64,000 bases of DNA, taken from assembly GCA_022818135.1 (NCBI GenBank), contig JAFMSR010000008.1, positions 28,876,935 to 28,940,934 of the forward strand. Direction: 5' to 3'. Below are positions 1-13,800 of this stretch, in pieces. Position 1 is the first letter of the stretch. Every line of letters begins with the position of its first letter. The notes under the pieces were generated by a model. The model searched no databases, was not told the DNA's origin, and worked only from the letters and a program-made list of their open reading frames with translations. Position numbers and translations under genes: made by a program. The DNA comes from Saxidomus purpurata. Lineage: Eukaryota; Mollusca; Bivalvia; Venerida; Veneridae.

Positions 1-27
1 ACATACACAACAACAACAACAACAATA
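1..27. repeat. short (CAA)n microsatellite at the window edge
   Basis: The first bases are a run of CAA/ACA triplets. It probably continues beyond the window edge. Confidence 0.8.
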
Positions 28-1133
28 GTCGGAAATGACCTAAGTTGTCACTATTCATTTATCATGCATTTTACTGTCCTAAATACTGCAAACTAATTTA
101 TCCCCCCTGCCCCAAACAGGTACTACATGACCCCTACTTTAAGATCAAGTACAATTCACAGTCACCCACAATAGCATAGTGGCAGCCTGTTTGCCTCTGG
201 GTACAGGGTTTACTATCCCCATCAGTGCTATGGCTACACTATCCTTAAGCGAGGCACTTTAAATCCACATTGCCTCTTTCTCTTTTTGAGGTTGATTTTA
301 TCTGGAGTAAATCTTGAGTGTGTTTCATCTAAGGTGTGTGAAGATGTATTGCAATTGAGAATAAATAAACTACATGACTGTAGTATGAATTAAAAAAATG
401 TTAATGGTTGCACTGTCATATACAATACATAAGTTCATGATTTCACGATGGGTTTTGTCTAACTCGTTCAAAAAGGACAAAACCGTATACAATCATAAAT
501 ATGTCCTCTGTAAATGAAGTCTGAAGGAAATAGTTGAAAAAAATATGAAATGACAAAAAATGACATGATGAAATCTGTTGAGCTTTAAACACTATTTTTC
601 GGGCCTTCATAGATTTTTGCATTCCTGCCATGGGATATCTATTGACCAACTGGAATAGAGCATTATGAATTGATAGGTATACAATATTCAAAAAAATAAT
701 CTTGTTTTGATTTGCACAAAAACGCAAAATATTCAGCTTCAAAATCGCATCATCTTTGGAAAGAGGTACTATTCTATTGTCAATATCCACACCCCAAAAT
801 GCTATGTTATAACAAACAAACTCAGGATAAATATGGTTGACTCCAGACAAAGTATGCCCATATAAACTATAACAAACATGCATTCTATCAAATGTCCAAA
901 ATTTTTATCTAAACAAACTGTGTGTAAAAATGATTATACAATATCTGACTAACATCAAGTGTTGGACAACTACTTACTTTTGGATTACATGCCTATGTAT
1001 ACAAACAAGTAAGAAAACAATACCTTAATTTCATCTTTAAAAACATATCAATTTCTACTGTTCAATACTTTTTAGCACAACTTAAAAAAACATATTTTTT
1101 TTACTTCAACAGCAAATACACATGTAACAAAAA
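28..1133. other. non-coding stretch, probably intron or 3' region of TMEM232
   Basis: No exon can be supported here. Around 150-330 there is a segment with the look of a dispersed repeat (a GTGGCAGCCTGTTT...TACAGGG part followed by GCTATGGCTAC and GCGAGGCACTTTA), but no second copy in the window proves it. A 146-codon minus-strand open frame at 443-883 has no recognisable domain and is probably chance. Confidence 0.4.
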
Positions 1134-1223
1134 TTAAGTATCATTTAGGCAAATATCTACACTATTAACAAGAGGAGTTTCAAAAACACCTTGTTCCTTC
1201 ATGCTTAGCATGTGTATTTTTTC
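1134..1223 (-). CDS. possible further TMEM232 exon (uncertain)
   Basis: A good acceptor (pyrimidine-rich TTCTTTCCTTCAACAG) precedes a 29-codon frame beginning EKIHMLSMKEQGVFETPL and ending in TAA. The phase fits exon 1631-1812, which ends on a codon boundary. I do not recognise similarity to the C-terminal part of TMEM232, so this may be an alternative last exon or chance. Confidence 0.3.
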   Translation of the reverse strand, partial: EKIHMLSMKEQGVFETPLVNSVDICLNDT

Positions 1224-1630
1224 CTGTTGAAGGAAAGAACAGGTGACCAAGCAACGTTCCCGTCAAAATCATGTTAATTGTTGTAAATTTAGGTAAATTT
1301 TCCATTTTTGAAGGCATTTCGTATGATGAGAGTATATATTTACCAAGATTGTGTAAGGGTTGTGTATGAAAAGATCTCACCCAAGGCACGAGATATGTAC
1401 GATTAACTCAGCAAGCCACATTTTTTATACTCTCTATGCCTCAAATGAGTTTTCTTTATCCACAAGCCATTGAATTGTCTATAGTGACATTATTGTCAAG
1501 TTAAGTTTAAAACTGTTTAATATGTGAGCTATCATGGACAAATTCTTCAATGTAAGACAACATTTAATATATTTCTGAACAGATAAATTATCCTTATCAA
1601 AAGAAAACCCCATCAGCATATTGTATTTAC

Positions 1631-1812
1631 CTGTCCAACTTTCAATGCTTCTAACACTCGTTCATCTTTTTCCATAGAGTGTGCCCTAAGTAAAACATTC
1701 CACGCAGCCGTTCTTAGACCCTCCCTATTTTTGTCATTAGCCAGGCAACGACAAATCTTTACCATAGATTGTACAGCACCAAATCTGATACGCCAGCTCC
1801 AGTCATTTGGTC
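1631..1812 (-). CDS. TMEM232: TMEM232 coding exon (last supported in window)
   Basis: Encodes PNDWSWRIRFGAVQSMVKIC and RTAAWNVLLRAHSMEKDERV, matching the human LTWTACYGLVYNLMKI / LRNRIWQTLQKI segment. Acceptor TTTACAG, donor GTAAAT. It starts in phase 2 and ends on a codon boundary. Confidence 0.92.
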
Positions 1813-4800
1813 CTGTAAACAGAAAAGATTTTTCAAATACAAACCTGAGTGAAGCAGCTGATTTTAATACCAGTACAACATGATTATCAGCTTTGTATCT
1901 TTACCATTTCTTACAATTACACAAAATATTAATCATCACATCACCGTTTCAGTCCTGACCCTGCTAAAGTTGTCAAGTGGACTTGTCCATCTTTTCATTT
2001 GGACAGTTTCATGAGTTGTTTAAAGGGGTATGTTTACTGAAAACTTGCTGACAAAATAGAAAACGGTGCAGATTCAGGCAGCCTAGATAATTACTACGCA
2101 GGTTGATCATGATCTGCACTTGTCACAAAAAAAGAATCATTTGCCTACAGCAGGGAAAGGGTTCAAGTTGGAATTCTAAATTTCATAAAATGAAATAATG
2201 AAGTGGAAAGCAGACAGGTTATCACTATTTTCCTAAACTACTGAGTCAGAACCAAACATGCATACCTCCATCCGTGGATTCATTCAAGGCTTGAAAGAAA
2301 GCCAGGTCCAGTAATCCAGCACTGTACAGAGGCACACTGTTGTTACCTCTCTTGAAAGGATCGGCGATGTCTTGATTAAATCCCATCAGTGCTACCTTCT
2401 GGATCTCCGCACTTCCTCCATGTAAACAAATGTCGGCTAAGATATCTGTGTACGTGATCGCCACTTCCCAGTGCCAACCATTGATACCAGGCATCTCTGG
2501 GCTCTACGTGATAAAATTAAACAAATAATAGCCATTGATAAATTCTAAAATAATTATCACATCTTAATTTCAGAACCAAATAAATTAAAAGATATCACTA
2601 TAATCTATCTTTTAACTAATTCAGGTGCCACATAAAGGGTCGAGTTTTTATGTCCAGTTGGCAAAACTAGTCAGTCCAGAATATGTAAGATCACAGCAGT
2701 ATGTCCAGGGTACAATTTTTAATTCTTTGAGAAGATAAGATTATTCAACTTATGAGTGGAATGAAATTGTCCGGTATACATTTCTGAGCATCTTCATTCT
2801 TTGTTGAGGTGCTGTGAGATCTTAACTGACAACATTTGCCAACTATGTAATTGTTCACTGGCCCAAACAACTGAAACAAGGCAGACAGCTGCTTGATCAG
2901 AAACCTGGTCAGGCATGTGGTAACTCATGGTTTTAGAACTAATTGTATTGCAAATAGCTTTTCAGGGGTCTTTGTGTAGACTGGTAAACTGTTAACCCTT
3001 CCCAGTACTTTCAATACTATTTGGATTTTTTCTTAATGTAAATTATTCACTATATCCTTTGATACTTATCTAAATTACATATACAAAATTTCTTAATAAA
3101 TTGTGCTAATAATTTTCTTGCATATCGGATCAGCGTTTCCGGTGATTTTACCCATGCCGGAAATATCGGTCTGGCACCCCTCCTATGCCAGACGACTCTT
3201 GTGAATTACTTCTGACGTTATGTTATAAACATTGTCACGTCACTTCCCCAAACACAACGTCTGAATTTTGTTTGTTTTATATGAAAATGCACCATTTTGA
3301 TAAGTTTGCATTTAGAAATCTACTTTAAAGTGTAAGATGGTATGTAAGAAAAAGTTTCTACCATGAGACATTTGGTTAAGATGGAAATATCCATCACCTC
3401 GGGTAACTGTTTTGCAGGAACTCGGCAGAGCCTCATTCCCACCAAAACAGTAACCCTCTGTGACAGATATTTTGATCTGAAACACATGCTCATGACAGAA
3501 ACTATTATTCTGTAATAAAAACAAGCAGGAGTACTGAAAAGCAGGCACAGTTTTGCTGCCAATCCATCAGAAAGTGCTTGTCCCCTAAGTTCAAGTAAGG
3601 CCTCAACTGCAGTAAATGATCAGCTCAAATGTTCAGTACTTACTACAGCATTTGTATAAGTCTGTACAGTGCTAGCCTCTGATGCTCTCCCACTTGGTAA
3701 AGTGGTACCAGCCTCAGCTTGGAAACCGGTTCCCGGTGGATAAAAGCTCTCTCCAGTAGCAGCTGTGGTGCGGGAACCCTGGGTCATTGCCCTAGTCCTG
3801 AAATATTTAACTTTTTTTGCGAAACATGACTACAAAAAATCTGAAAAATTGCATTACAACCTTTACATCTTAGACATGCAACATATCAATTGGTCTTATA
3901 ATACTCTAACAAATGCAGAAACGCAAGTTATACATGTGCTCATTTAAAATAATTTTTTAAGATTAAAAAAGATGAATTTTAACACTAAATCGCAAAGTTT
4001 GGTAAGAATTCAAGCAATATTGGTGTTCATGCTCCATAAAGATATGAAATTTGGTGTTTTAATGATATTCTATAGACTTGTCTAGGAAAGCCTATGTTTT
4101 GAATGAGCTTCATGTACAGTTACTACCGAACATCAAGCTGAACAACTGTATTAAAGTAATATTGACAGAAAAACATCAAAATAGACTTCCAATGCTGCCT
4201 TCATAACATTTAACAACTTCAATAACTCTAAATTACCCTGGTGTTGTTGACTTAGGAGACATTTTTCTAACAGCATCATATTTTGTGGCATCTTCTTTGG
4301 GAAGAACTCCTGTGTCAAATGACACTTCACGTTTAAATGCTGCAGAAACTGCTGGACGTGATGGAGATACTTCTCCTCTGAAAGGCAAGGAATAAAGCAT
4401 ACAGTTTACAACACAGTGATCCTACACAACACTATAGCAGCAACCTCAGGCAACAATACTGTAAAAGGTGTTTTTTTGCGTCATTTTTATTTTTTCTATT
4501 TTTTTGTGCAAATGAAGCACTTCATAAATTCATCAATTGAAACTTGCTTACAAAGCATACAAGCAATGATTATATATAAAATCGTGCTTGCTTGCCAATT
4601 CAAAAACATGCAAATAAAATAAATAGAAAATTGGAAAATCACAAAATTAAACAACTCACAAATATAATGACTATACAGTAGCTATTCAGTTCACTGACTT
4701 TTGATGAAATGTAATGGAAAACATCAAAAGTCTCTTTCAAACCATTTCACCAATAGCTGAAAACTTTCCTCTTAAACTGAGGTTACATGTGATATAACTC

Positions 4801-7800
4801 ATCCCATTTTAGATCCCTTTTAAGCCTCAATATAGCAATACATAGTTATTTATGTATACATGAGCTGAAAGAGCAGAGCTCAGGAAAACTAAAAATTTGG
4901 CTATCCGGACTGATTTTCAACTCGTCAGACCAATTCCTCTCACAAAAGATGAACACAATTTGGTCCAAAAATATGCCATAAATTTCATAAAAACACTGAC
5001 AGAATATGTCCAACTGAATGTTAAGCCATATTGGAAGTGGGGCAGAAAGGGTGATTGTGTGTACAGGGTAGCAGTTGGGAGGTGGGGGCGATCGACGGTG
5101 CTTGGCTGGCCCGGACCAATTGAGATTTCAAAATATCCTAAGCCCTGTGAAGGTGATATGCAGGTAAATCTGACTTTACTCCTATCCACTATTTTTAGCC
5201 GTAACTGAATATATACAACCAAGGAAAATTGATCATAGAAGTCTAAGGGTCACAGGCCTACTTTCTGCTGCCATCTTTTTTTGTAGGTGATTCTACATAA
5301 GGAGGTGACGCCTCACTGGTATCAGTGTCCTTGTAGGAAGATTGTAGTTCTGCACTTTTTCCTTTGGAAGATGCTGTGTAAAAAAAGAAATGAGAAATAA
5401 AATACTTAAATGTCTCCATGGTTACTGTACAATGTATCCATGGCTACTGTTCGGTAGAATCAAATCATATATACCGTACGTCATATTTCATTTTGATGCA
5501 CTTTTACACTGTCAAAATACTTTAAACTACCAAAATTTAACTTAAAATACGTACTTTACAAAAGCTACAAACAGCTTGACAAAATCATTTTCCAGATTTT
5601 TCTCCTCACTTAAAAATTACCATTTTCTAGGTATTCGGTGTTATTATCACGCAACAATCATTTCTATACATGTTGTAAGATTTCTACATCAATTTCCTTG
5701 ATGATTTATCTAAAGTAAATCATGTCATTGAATGAGATAAAGTTTTGGTTCCAAAACATTGTAGATGAAAGGGTGGCAAAACTAATGTACCAGTTGCAGA
5801 GGTTGTTTTATTCTTCTCTGAATCTCCCTCCTCACTTCTCTCATAGATGTCACTCAAGGTAGGTTTAGAGCTTGCTACACTGGCTTGTGATGCTTCATCC
5901 TCGGGCGTCGTCTCATCACTTGAAAAACTGTAGCTCTCTNNNNNNNNNNNNNNNNNNNNNNNNNNNNNNNNNNNNNNNNNNNNNNNNNNNNNNNNNNNNN
6001 NNNNNNNNNNNNNNNNNNNNNNNNNNNNNNNNNNNNNNNNNNNNNNNNNNNNNNNNNNNNNNNNNNNNNNNNNNNNNNNNNNNNNNNNNNNNNNNNNNNN
6101 NNNNNNNNNNNNNNNNNNNNNNNNNNNNNNNNNNNNNNNNNNNNNNNNNNNNNNNNNNNNNNNNNNNNNNNNNNNNNNNNNNNNNNNNNNNNNNNNNNNN
6201 NNNNNNNNNNNNNNNNNNNNNNNNNNNNNNNNNNNNNNNNNNNNNNNNNNNNNNNNNNNNNNNNNNNNNNNNNNNNNNNNNNNNNNNNNNNNNNNNNNNN
6301 NNNNNNNNNNNNNNNNNNNNNNNNNNNNNNNNNNNNNNNNNNNNNNNNNNNNNNNNNNNNNNNNNNNNNNNNNNNNNNNNNNNNNNNNNNNNNNNNNNNN
6401 NNNNNNNNNNNNNNNNNNNNNNNNNNNNNNNNNNNNNNNTGACCTTTGAGGTAGGGACAAGGGTCTTGCATGTGACACGTGTTCTTGATGTGCTAGACAT
6501 TTGTGCCAAGTTGTTTTAATGACAAAGTTACAGTCTGGACACGAATGTGTGCATATATACAGGATTCCAGTGTGACCTTGACCTTTGAGGTAGGGACCTG
6601 GGTCTTGCACGAAACACGTCTTCTTGATGTTTTATACATTTGTGCCAAGTAATTTTAAAATCCTTCAATGCATGACAAAGTTACAGTCCGGACACAAATG
6701 TGTGCATATATACAGGATTCCATTACCTTCAAACCTTAAGTGTGACCTTGACCTTTGAGGTAGGGACGTGGGTCTTGCACGCGACACGTCATCTTGATGT
6801 GCTAGACATTTGTGCCAAGTTATTTTAAAATCCTTCAATGCATGACAAAGTTACTGTCCGGACACGAATTTGTAAGTAGGGACGCACAGACAGACGGATC
6901 GTGTGATTTTAATATGCCACCCTTTGGGGGCATAAAAAGTCAGATCAGTAGCTGTGAAGGCTGTAGGATAAACAAAGCCCACCTGTGAACAATGCATGGA
7001 CTTGAATGGACAGACAAAAGTGGTTATGCTAGGTAAGCTAAAAGAGCTATGAACAGTAAAGGTTGAAAACTCAAAATAATTCACTGTGTAACCTTTCTAA
7101 TTTTGTGGAAAAGTAATCTTACTTAAAATCACAATTAAGATTTACTTCTTACCAACTTTCATTCACCAGCCCCATACCACAATGACTCAGTGCTTTAAGG
7201 GCATCTGTGAGGCCACCACTGAGATGGTTTGTACATCTCCACACGTCCAGGGCGTGCCACAGGGTAGGGCTGAGGTCATGTACACTGCTGCTTATAGCTA
7301 CACTATGAGAGGTGTGGGATGTCTTGTCCTTGGAATGGATCGTTCTTATACCTGTATCTGTACTTCTCTGTGAAAAAGTGCAGTCAAGATATATCGAATC
7401 ATGTGTAATACATTCATGCTACAGATCAAAGCTGCCAAAGATAAATATTTAAAAATCAAATGCATTGTCTTCTGTACACCAATATATGATTGGTTACAGT
7501 GTTTGCTAAACTGTGTTACAAACAACATTTTGATGTGTAAGATACATGCACTCAATCACACATGATACATTTGAAAAACAAACACTCTGATGAACATTCA
7601 AACACAAAACAAATCCCTTTATATATATAGATGTTAGAAAACCGCATCTGTTAGGATCAAATTTCAACGTGCCTGTTTTTTTTCTCTTTTAGACTAAACT
7701 CTTATCCAAGAAGTTTGACGTTTTTGTCTTTCATTTCTGACTCTTAAATTCTTAAACTCTTGCTGTGCAGATGGCAAGTCATTTAACCTTTGAAGCAAGT

Positions 7801-10800
7801 GCAGATCATGATCAATCTAGTTTGATTTTACGTCAATAAATGTCCAGTCAGCACCTCTATGAACAATTAAATGGTATCATCTTAATTGAAAGACTGACAA
7901 GGCCATCTTAAAAATTGAACTCGGTTCAGGTTAAAATGCTATCCCTTTTAAACAGTGACAATAAGGAATTCAACACAGAACATGTTCAACTTACTGCACT
8001 AGGTCTGCTGAGTGCAGATTTCCTGACATTATCCCCCTCCTTGATCTCACCCGGCTCCAGCTGTGTATCAGACATGATGATTTTACCAACAGTGATGATA
8101 AACCTGAGGGACAGGAGGGCATTAGGGTAAGGGCTGTAGGCTTCTTGACAGTCTTGCAGACCTGAAACACACAAAATTCCACACATAATCTCATCAGTGT
8201 CTACACAATCATATCACTAGTGTGAGGTGATAACTACTGTCCACCTGCTGCAGCAGAGACTGTTTAGAAATCTTTAGTATCCTTGTGTTCACTTTTAAAG
8301 GAAATGTAAGATCTGAGACCTTGACCTTTAAGCACCGTGTGGAAATGCTAATATTATGCTCTTTTAGCTTAGTTACCAAGAATGTATAACACAGCTGAAT
8401 CAGTTTAAAATCCTCTGTTAGAGACTGATGGCAGACTGCTAAAACCCAAGTTCAGTGAGAACCAACCAAGCGGATCTTAAAACAAAATATCTCAATAACA
8501 TTATCATTTTTCTGGTTCATATAGCATAAATGTGCAAAACAGTTAAACATTGCAGCATAGGACCACTTGAGGATCATTTCTGAAAAGTTATATTAAATCT
8601 GCCAGGTGTATGAAAACAGACAGACATTTGGACGGACAAATGGCAAACAAAGACCACTTGCTCCCATTACATCATCTTGACTACTTTGTACTCTGAGAGA
8701 TCAAACTACTTATGACTTACTGGCAGATACTGAGTTGTTATAGTGTAAACTTAATAAAGTGTATCTCTACGATAAATAGTTCTATAATATTTAACATATT
8801 TGTCACTGGGTGAGAAAAATGTGCAGCCTGACCAAGACTCGAACCCGGGACCCTTCGTTTACATGGCAATTACTCTCCTGACTGAGCTATCCGGCTTCTT
8901 ACATACTTTCTTCCCAATTGTGATTAAGTCAGTGACACATTATTTCAAGCAATGGTTCAGAAAAAATATTTTACATGAATAATGTAATGATTAACTTTCA
9001 CATATATATCACATGAGAATAGTATATTACCATCAAGGTATGTAAAAAGTCTGTTTTTGAACTCCTTTTGCCCTGAAAGCTGGCCAGCCATATGATGATA
9101 GAACAAGCGGCAAAACACAAGCTGCCCCATCTACAAGACAAAAAGTATTAACAATACAAATAGTAACTAGTCCACAGTTTGATGTTTGAATAATTTAATA
9201 CACTGCTCTCTATCTGTAGATATTTTGTTAATCATTTATACACTTGCTTTTTGTGAAAAAAAGAGAGTTTCTACAGCAAAATGAACTTTAACCCTAAACT
9301 CACCAGGTCTTCGACCAATGAATTGTGGCATCAACAGTTTAAGGCACGTTAGTTATGGTTTTTAGAGACATGTTACTAGGTTGTAGATGATACTGACATT
9401 ATTACCTGGCATAACTAGTGTCATTTATAAACCCATACATTAATGTAGATCTTTTCTCTGTGCAATGTAGCTATTCTCTTTTCTACAGCTTTAAATCTGG
9501 TCAAATACCATATTGCTGTATTGAGCACACAGCTTGGATTGTGATTATTCATTTTTTTTAAACAAAAGTGGGCAAATTTGTCTCTCATATGAAGGAAGTT
9601 TTTTTTCAGTTGATATTGCTGTACCATAAGTCTGAAACTACAGGCTATTGCTATATACATGGAGTACAGTATCAAGAATGGTTCAATATTGAATTTGAAT
9701 GAAAATACTTCATACTCCTGAATATAACTCATCATTGGTAATAAGTCACACACGGACCCTAAGCATATGACCAGCGACATGGGAAAATGTACCTTCGGAC
9801 AAAATACTTGAAAACTCGCTTTCTTGCATAATTTGAACAAACAATATTTCAATAACAATATTGGAAAATTTCAGTTACCTACGTCCAGTACATACAAAGC
9901 TACAACATTTTGAAAAAGTATACAAAAGGCGTCATTGTTCACTCTAAAAATGACGTCACATACCACAATTTGACGTCAAAGTTCACTTCAATTTACATGC
10001 ACAGTAAACTATTCCGGTAATCATTTCATAACAGCATCATTTATTTTTGGTTGCAACATTATATACTCTTTCAATATATATCAGATCTGGTGAAATATTT
10101 CATGCCTTCTTTCCAGGATATGCCTTTTTCATAGGGTATAGCCAAAATTTAAAAAAAAGAATTGTTTCAAATCGCTGTTGCCATAGCAATAGTCTTGGAT
10201 GATTTTGAAGCAAATAGTATGTTTCTGTTGAGGGAAACATAGTGGCTATCAGTTTTTATCATTTGTTTTACATTTAAAAAAGGTGACAAAAATGTAAATT
10301 CTATGGGGTTTTTTATCAATTATTGTCAATAATGTAACAAATGTCCGGAGGTACATTTTCGCGCGTCGGCGGTCATATATTTTTGTATTTCTGTATTACT
10401 AAGTCTAAGATTTGTAAACAGACTGTTTCCTCCCCCCCTTTGCAAGCAGCCAAATCATTACAATATCTGAGCAATGTTTGATTTAATCACCTTCAACAAT
10501 TTGATTTCACCAGTTCTAAGGTAAGGTTGGTGGACAGCATCTGTGCGTAGCCAATACAGCATGGTCTCAGCAAGGAAAAATAGTGCTGGTATATGGTACT
10601 TCTCTAGTGGAGATTGATCAAGGGAGATAATCAGTACATCCAAACACTCTGAAAATTAATTTTTATCACACAATATAAATACAGTCCTGTAATATATACT
10701 GAACAACTTTAAAAAAGCAACCAGGGATTTGACAGGCATTTTGCCATAACTGCAGGTGTAATTTGAAAAACACCATGCTTTTTGCCGTTCCTTTGTTTTA

Positions 10801-13800
10801 CTAAGTATTCAACAAGTTCATTACAAAATTCAAGCATAAATTCATTGGTCAACGTCAACAACTTTGATAATGATGAGATAAATCTACTGCTCAAAATCAA
10901 TTACTTATTATAAAGTTTGTGTTTTAAAAAATGTCTATGGTCAACCAAGTTATAAATGCCATGTGCTGACTGAGTGGGATTGTTTACCCTCGGTACTTAG
11001 CTGTTGCCATATGATCGAGCGTCTTGCCATGCGCCACGATTTAACGAGTATTTACATGTTTATGCCTTGTTAAAATCCTCTTTGTAAAAGATAGACGTAT
11101 CTTATTGTGTTTTAAATTTTTTCACAGATTTTGTTTGATTCAAATTCTCAGAGATATATTACAGAACTGACTATACAGATTAAACAAACAAAAATATGCA
11201 TTTACTATACAGTAGAAACATTTCTTGTGACAGTTTGTTAAATTTTATCATATCACTCGAGGTATTTCAAGAACGGATGATACAGTATGTAATGTCAGTA
11301 ACATCATTTATTTGACATCAAACTAATAACTTAAAATAACAAGAGCTGTCCATAAGACAGCACGCTCGACTATTGTGGGTGTTTGATAATAAAACAAAAC
11401 TTTTATCAGTATAATAGCAAAACAAATTCTGCTAACTATTAAGTATAAACTAGGAAAGTTGAATCATAAAAAAAGTCAAAATCTATAACTATAGATTTAA
11501 TTTTTGGTAAATTAATTGTTTGATACAAAATTTACCCTGAACACTATTGCAAGGTTTGATATAACTACCATAAGTGGTTACTGTGATATGTGCATGATAG
11601 TACCTTGCATGCAAAACTTTACCAAATTTTCAAAGTCAAACAAGGGCCATAATTTCCACTAAATTTAAACAAGAGTTATCTGTCTTGACTGTGTGACACC
11701 TCTTAAGACATTAAAAAAGTTTCAAGTCAATATCATAAGTGGTTACTGAGGTATGTGCATGATAGCACCTAGCAGGCAAAACTTTAACCAAATTTTCAAA
11801 GTCAAACAAGGGCCATAATTAGTACTAAATTTATACAAGAGTTATCTGACTTGATTGTACGACACCCCTAAAGACATTAAAAAAGTTTCAAGTCAATATC
11901 ATAAGTAGTTACTGAGGTATGTACATGATAGTACCTAGCAGGCAAAACTTTAACCAAATTTTCAAAGTCAAACAAGGGCCATAATTAGTACTAAATTTAT
12001 ACAAGAGTTATCTGACTTGACTGTGTGACACCCCTAGAGACATTAACGAAGTTTCAAGTCAATATCATAAGTGGTTACTGAGATATGTGCATGATAGTAC
12101 CTAGCAGGCAAAACTTTAACCAAATTTTCAAAGTCAAACAAGGGCCATAATTTGTACTAAATTTATACAAGAGTTATCTGCCTTGATTGTATGACACCCC
12201 TAAAGACATGAACAAAGTTTCAAGTCAATATTATAAGTGGTTACTGAGATATGTGCATGATAGTACCTAGCAGGCAAAACTTTAACCAAATTTTCAAAGT
12301 CAAACAAGGGCCATAATTAGTACTAAATTTTTTCAAGAGTTATCTGCCTTGATTGTATGACACCCCTAAAGACATGAACAAAGTTTCAAGTCAATATCAT
12401 AAGTGGTTACTGAGATATAAGCATGATAGTACCTAGCAGGCAAAACTTTAACCAAATTTTCAAAGTCAAACAAGGGCCATAATTTGTACTAAATTTTTTC
12501 AAGAGTTATCTGCCTTGATTGTATGACACCCCTAAAGACATGAACAAAGTTTCAAGTCAATATCATAAGTGGTTACTGAGATATGTGCATGATAGTACTT
12601 AGCAGGCAAAACTTTAACCAAAGAAGCAACGCCGACGCCGACGCCGACGCACAAGTGACTGTAATAGCTCTCCATATTCTCCGAATAGTCGAGCTAATAA
12701 TTTGAGGGTTGAATGTGATCCTAATGTAACTGCTTATTTCATATGCACTTACACTTTATTGTAGTTTTACATTCAACACTCATAATGCTCAAACAGTAAG
12801 TATATCAGCGATAGGCGTCATACCAGCAGTGGACAAGATCTAGTTTTTTACCGCAGCATGTTATGTCATTACCTTCTTGTATTTTGCCTCTACACTGTGC
12901 AAGCTGAGCTAGTTCTGTCCATGCCATGGGAAGATTGACATGTTTGCCCACACCACCATCCTTCAATCCTGCTCTCCTCTGAAATATGATAAAGAATCAA
13001 TGACCCTGATAAATTCCGAAAATGGACTTGTCTATCTTTCAGTTAGCTCTAAAAAGATGGGCCAACTAATAATTTCCTGACTGAATAACAAACAGTGCAG
13101 ATCATGCTCAGACCACACAGATATTTAGGCTGATCATGATCTACACTGGTCAGAAAGGTAGAATCACTTGAATCACAGTTGTTACGGGTTAAGTAACTCT
13201 TGATTTACATTTACATTAATAATCAAATAATATCCTGACTAAATATTTGTACAAATTCAAAACTGTATTGCAAAACTCTCTGGGAAGTTTCAGCATCTTT
13301 TTTTCTACTAAAGCTCTATTGAAACAAAGCAGTTTTTTATGGCAGAAACAGATGTTTTTTTAAAACTAGTACATAACATTATTCCATAGCATAAATTTTA
13401 TAATAGTATGAGAGAAATTTACTGCACGAACGCTACTGTGTAACAGCTATCAAATAAGTTACTGTCCTACCTTTGCCCTTTCAAGCATTTTTTGGGCACA
13501 CTGTTCAAGCTTTTCTTTCTCATCAAAATCTTTAGCATTGTTGTAGTCCTGTACAAAATCTTCGGAAACTTCTAATGGATTTCTGAATTATGAAACAAAA
13601 AACACACTTATAAACGATACAGCTTTTGAACAGAACTATATCTAAACTTTCTTAATACTCACTACATGTATATATATTAATTTTCTCGTACATAAGACTT
13701 TTTGGGCACAAGGAAATAACAATTCAATTCACTAGAAAAAATCTATTCTAAGACTATGTTTTCTGAGCTTAATATTCTTATCCAATATTGTCTGTCTGTC

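Noticed and set aside
443..883. 146-codon minus-strand open frame
   Set aside because: No domain, no splice context fitting TMEM232, composition typical of AT-rich non-coding DNA. Not called as a gene.
4897..5222. Open frames on both strands over a locally GC-rich patch
   Set aside because: Overlapping frames in both directions, no family recognised, located in a TMEM232 intron between exons that join in phase without it.
8823..8896. Functional tRNA gene
   Set aside because: A and B boxes are present but acceptor and anticodon stems do not pair well. The same holds for 49695-49805 and 50572-50645.
8800..8982. 60-codon plus-strand frame containing DQDSNPGP
   Set aside because: This peptide is the well-known translation artefact of a reversed tRNA B box; the locus is a tRNA-like repeat.
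9421..9858. 145-codon minus-strand open frame inside a TMEM232 intron
   Set aside because: No recognisable domain; no acceptor/donor pair keeps phase with the neighbouring TMEM232 exons, which already join each other in frame.
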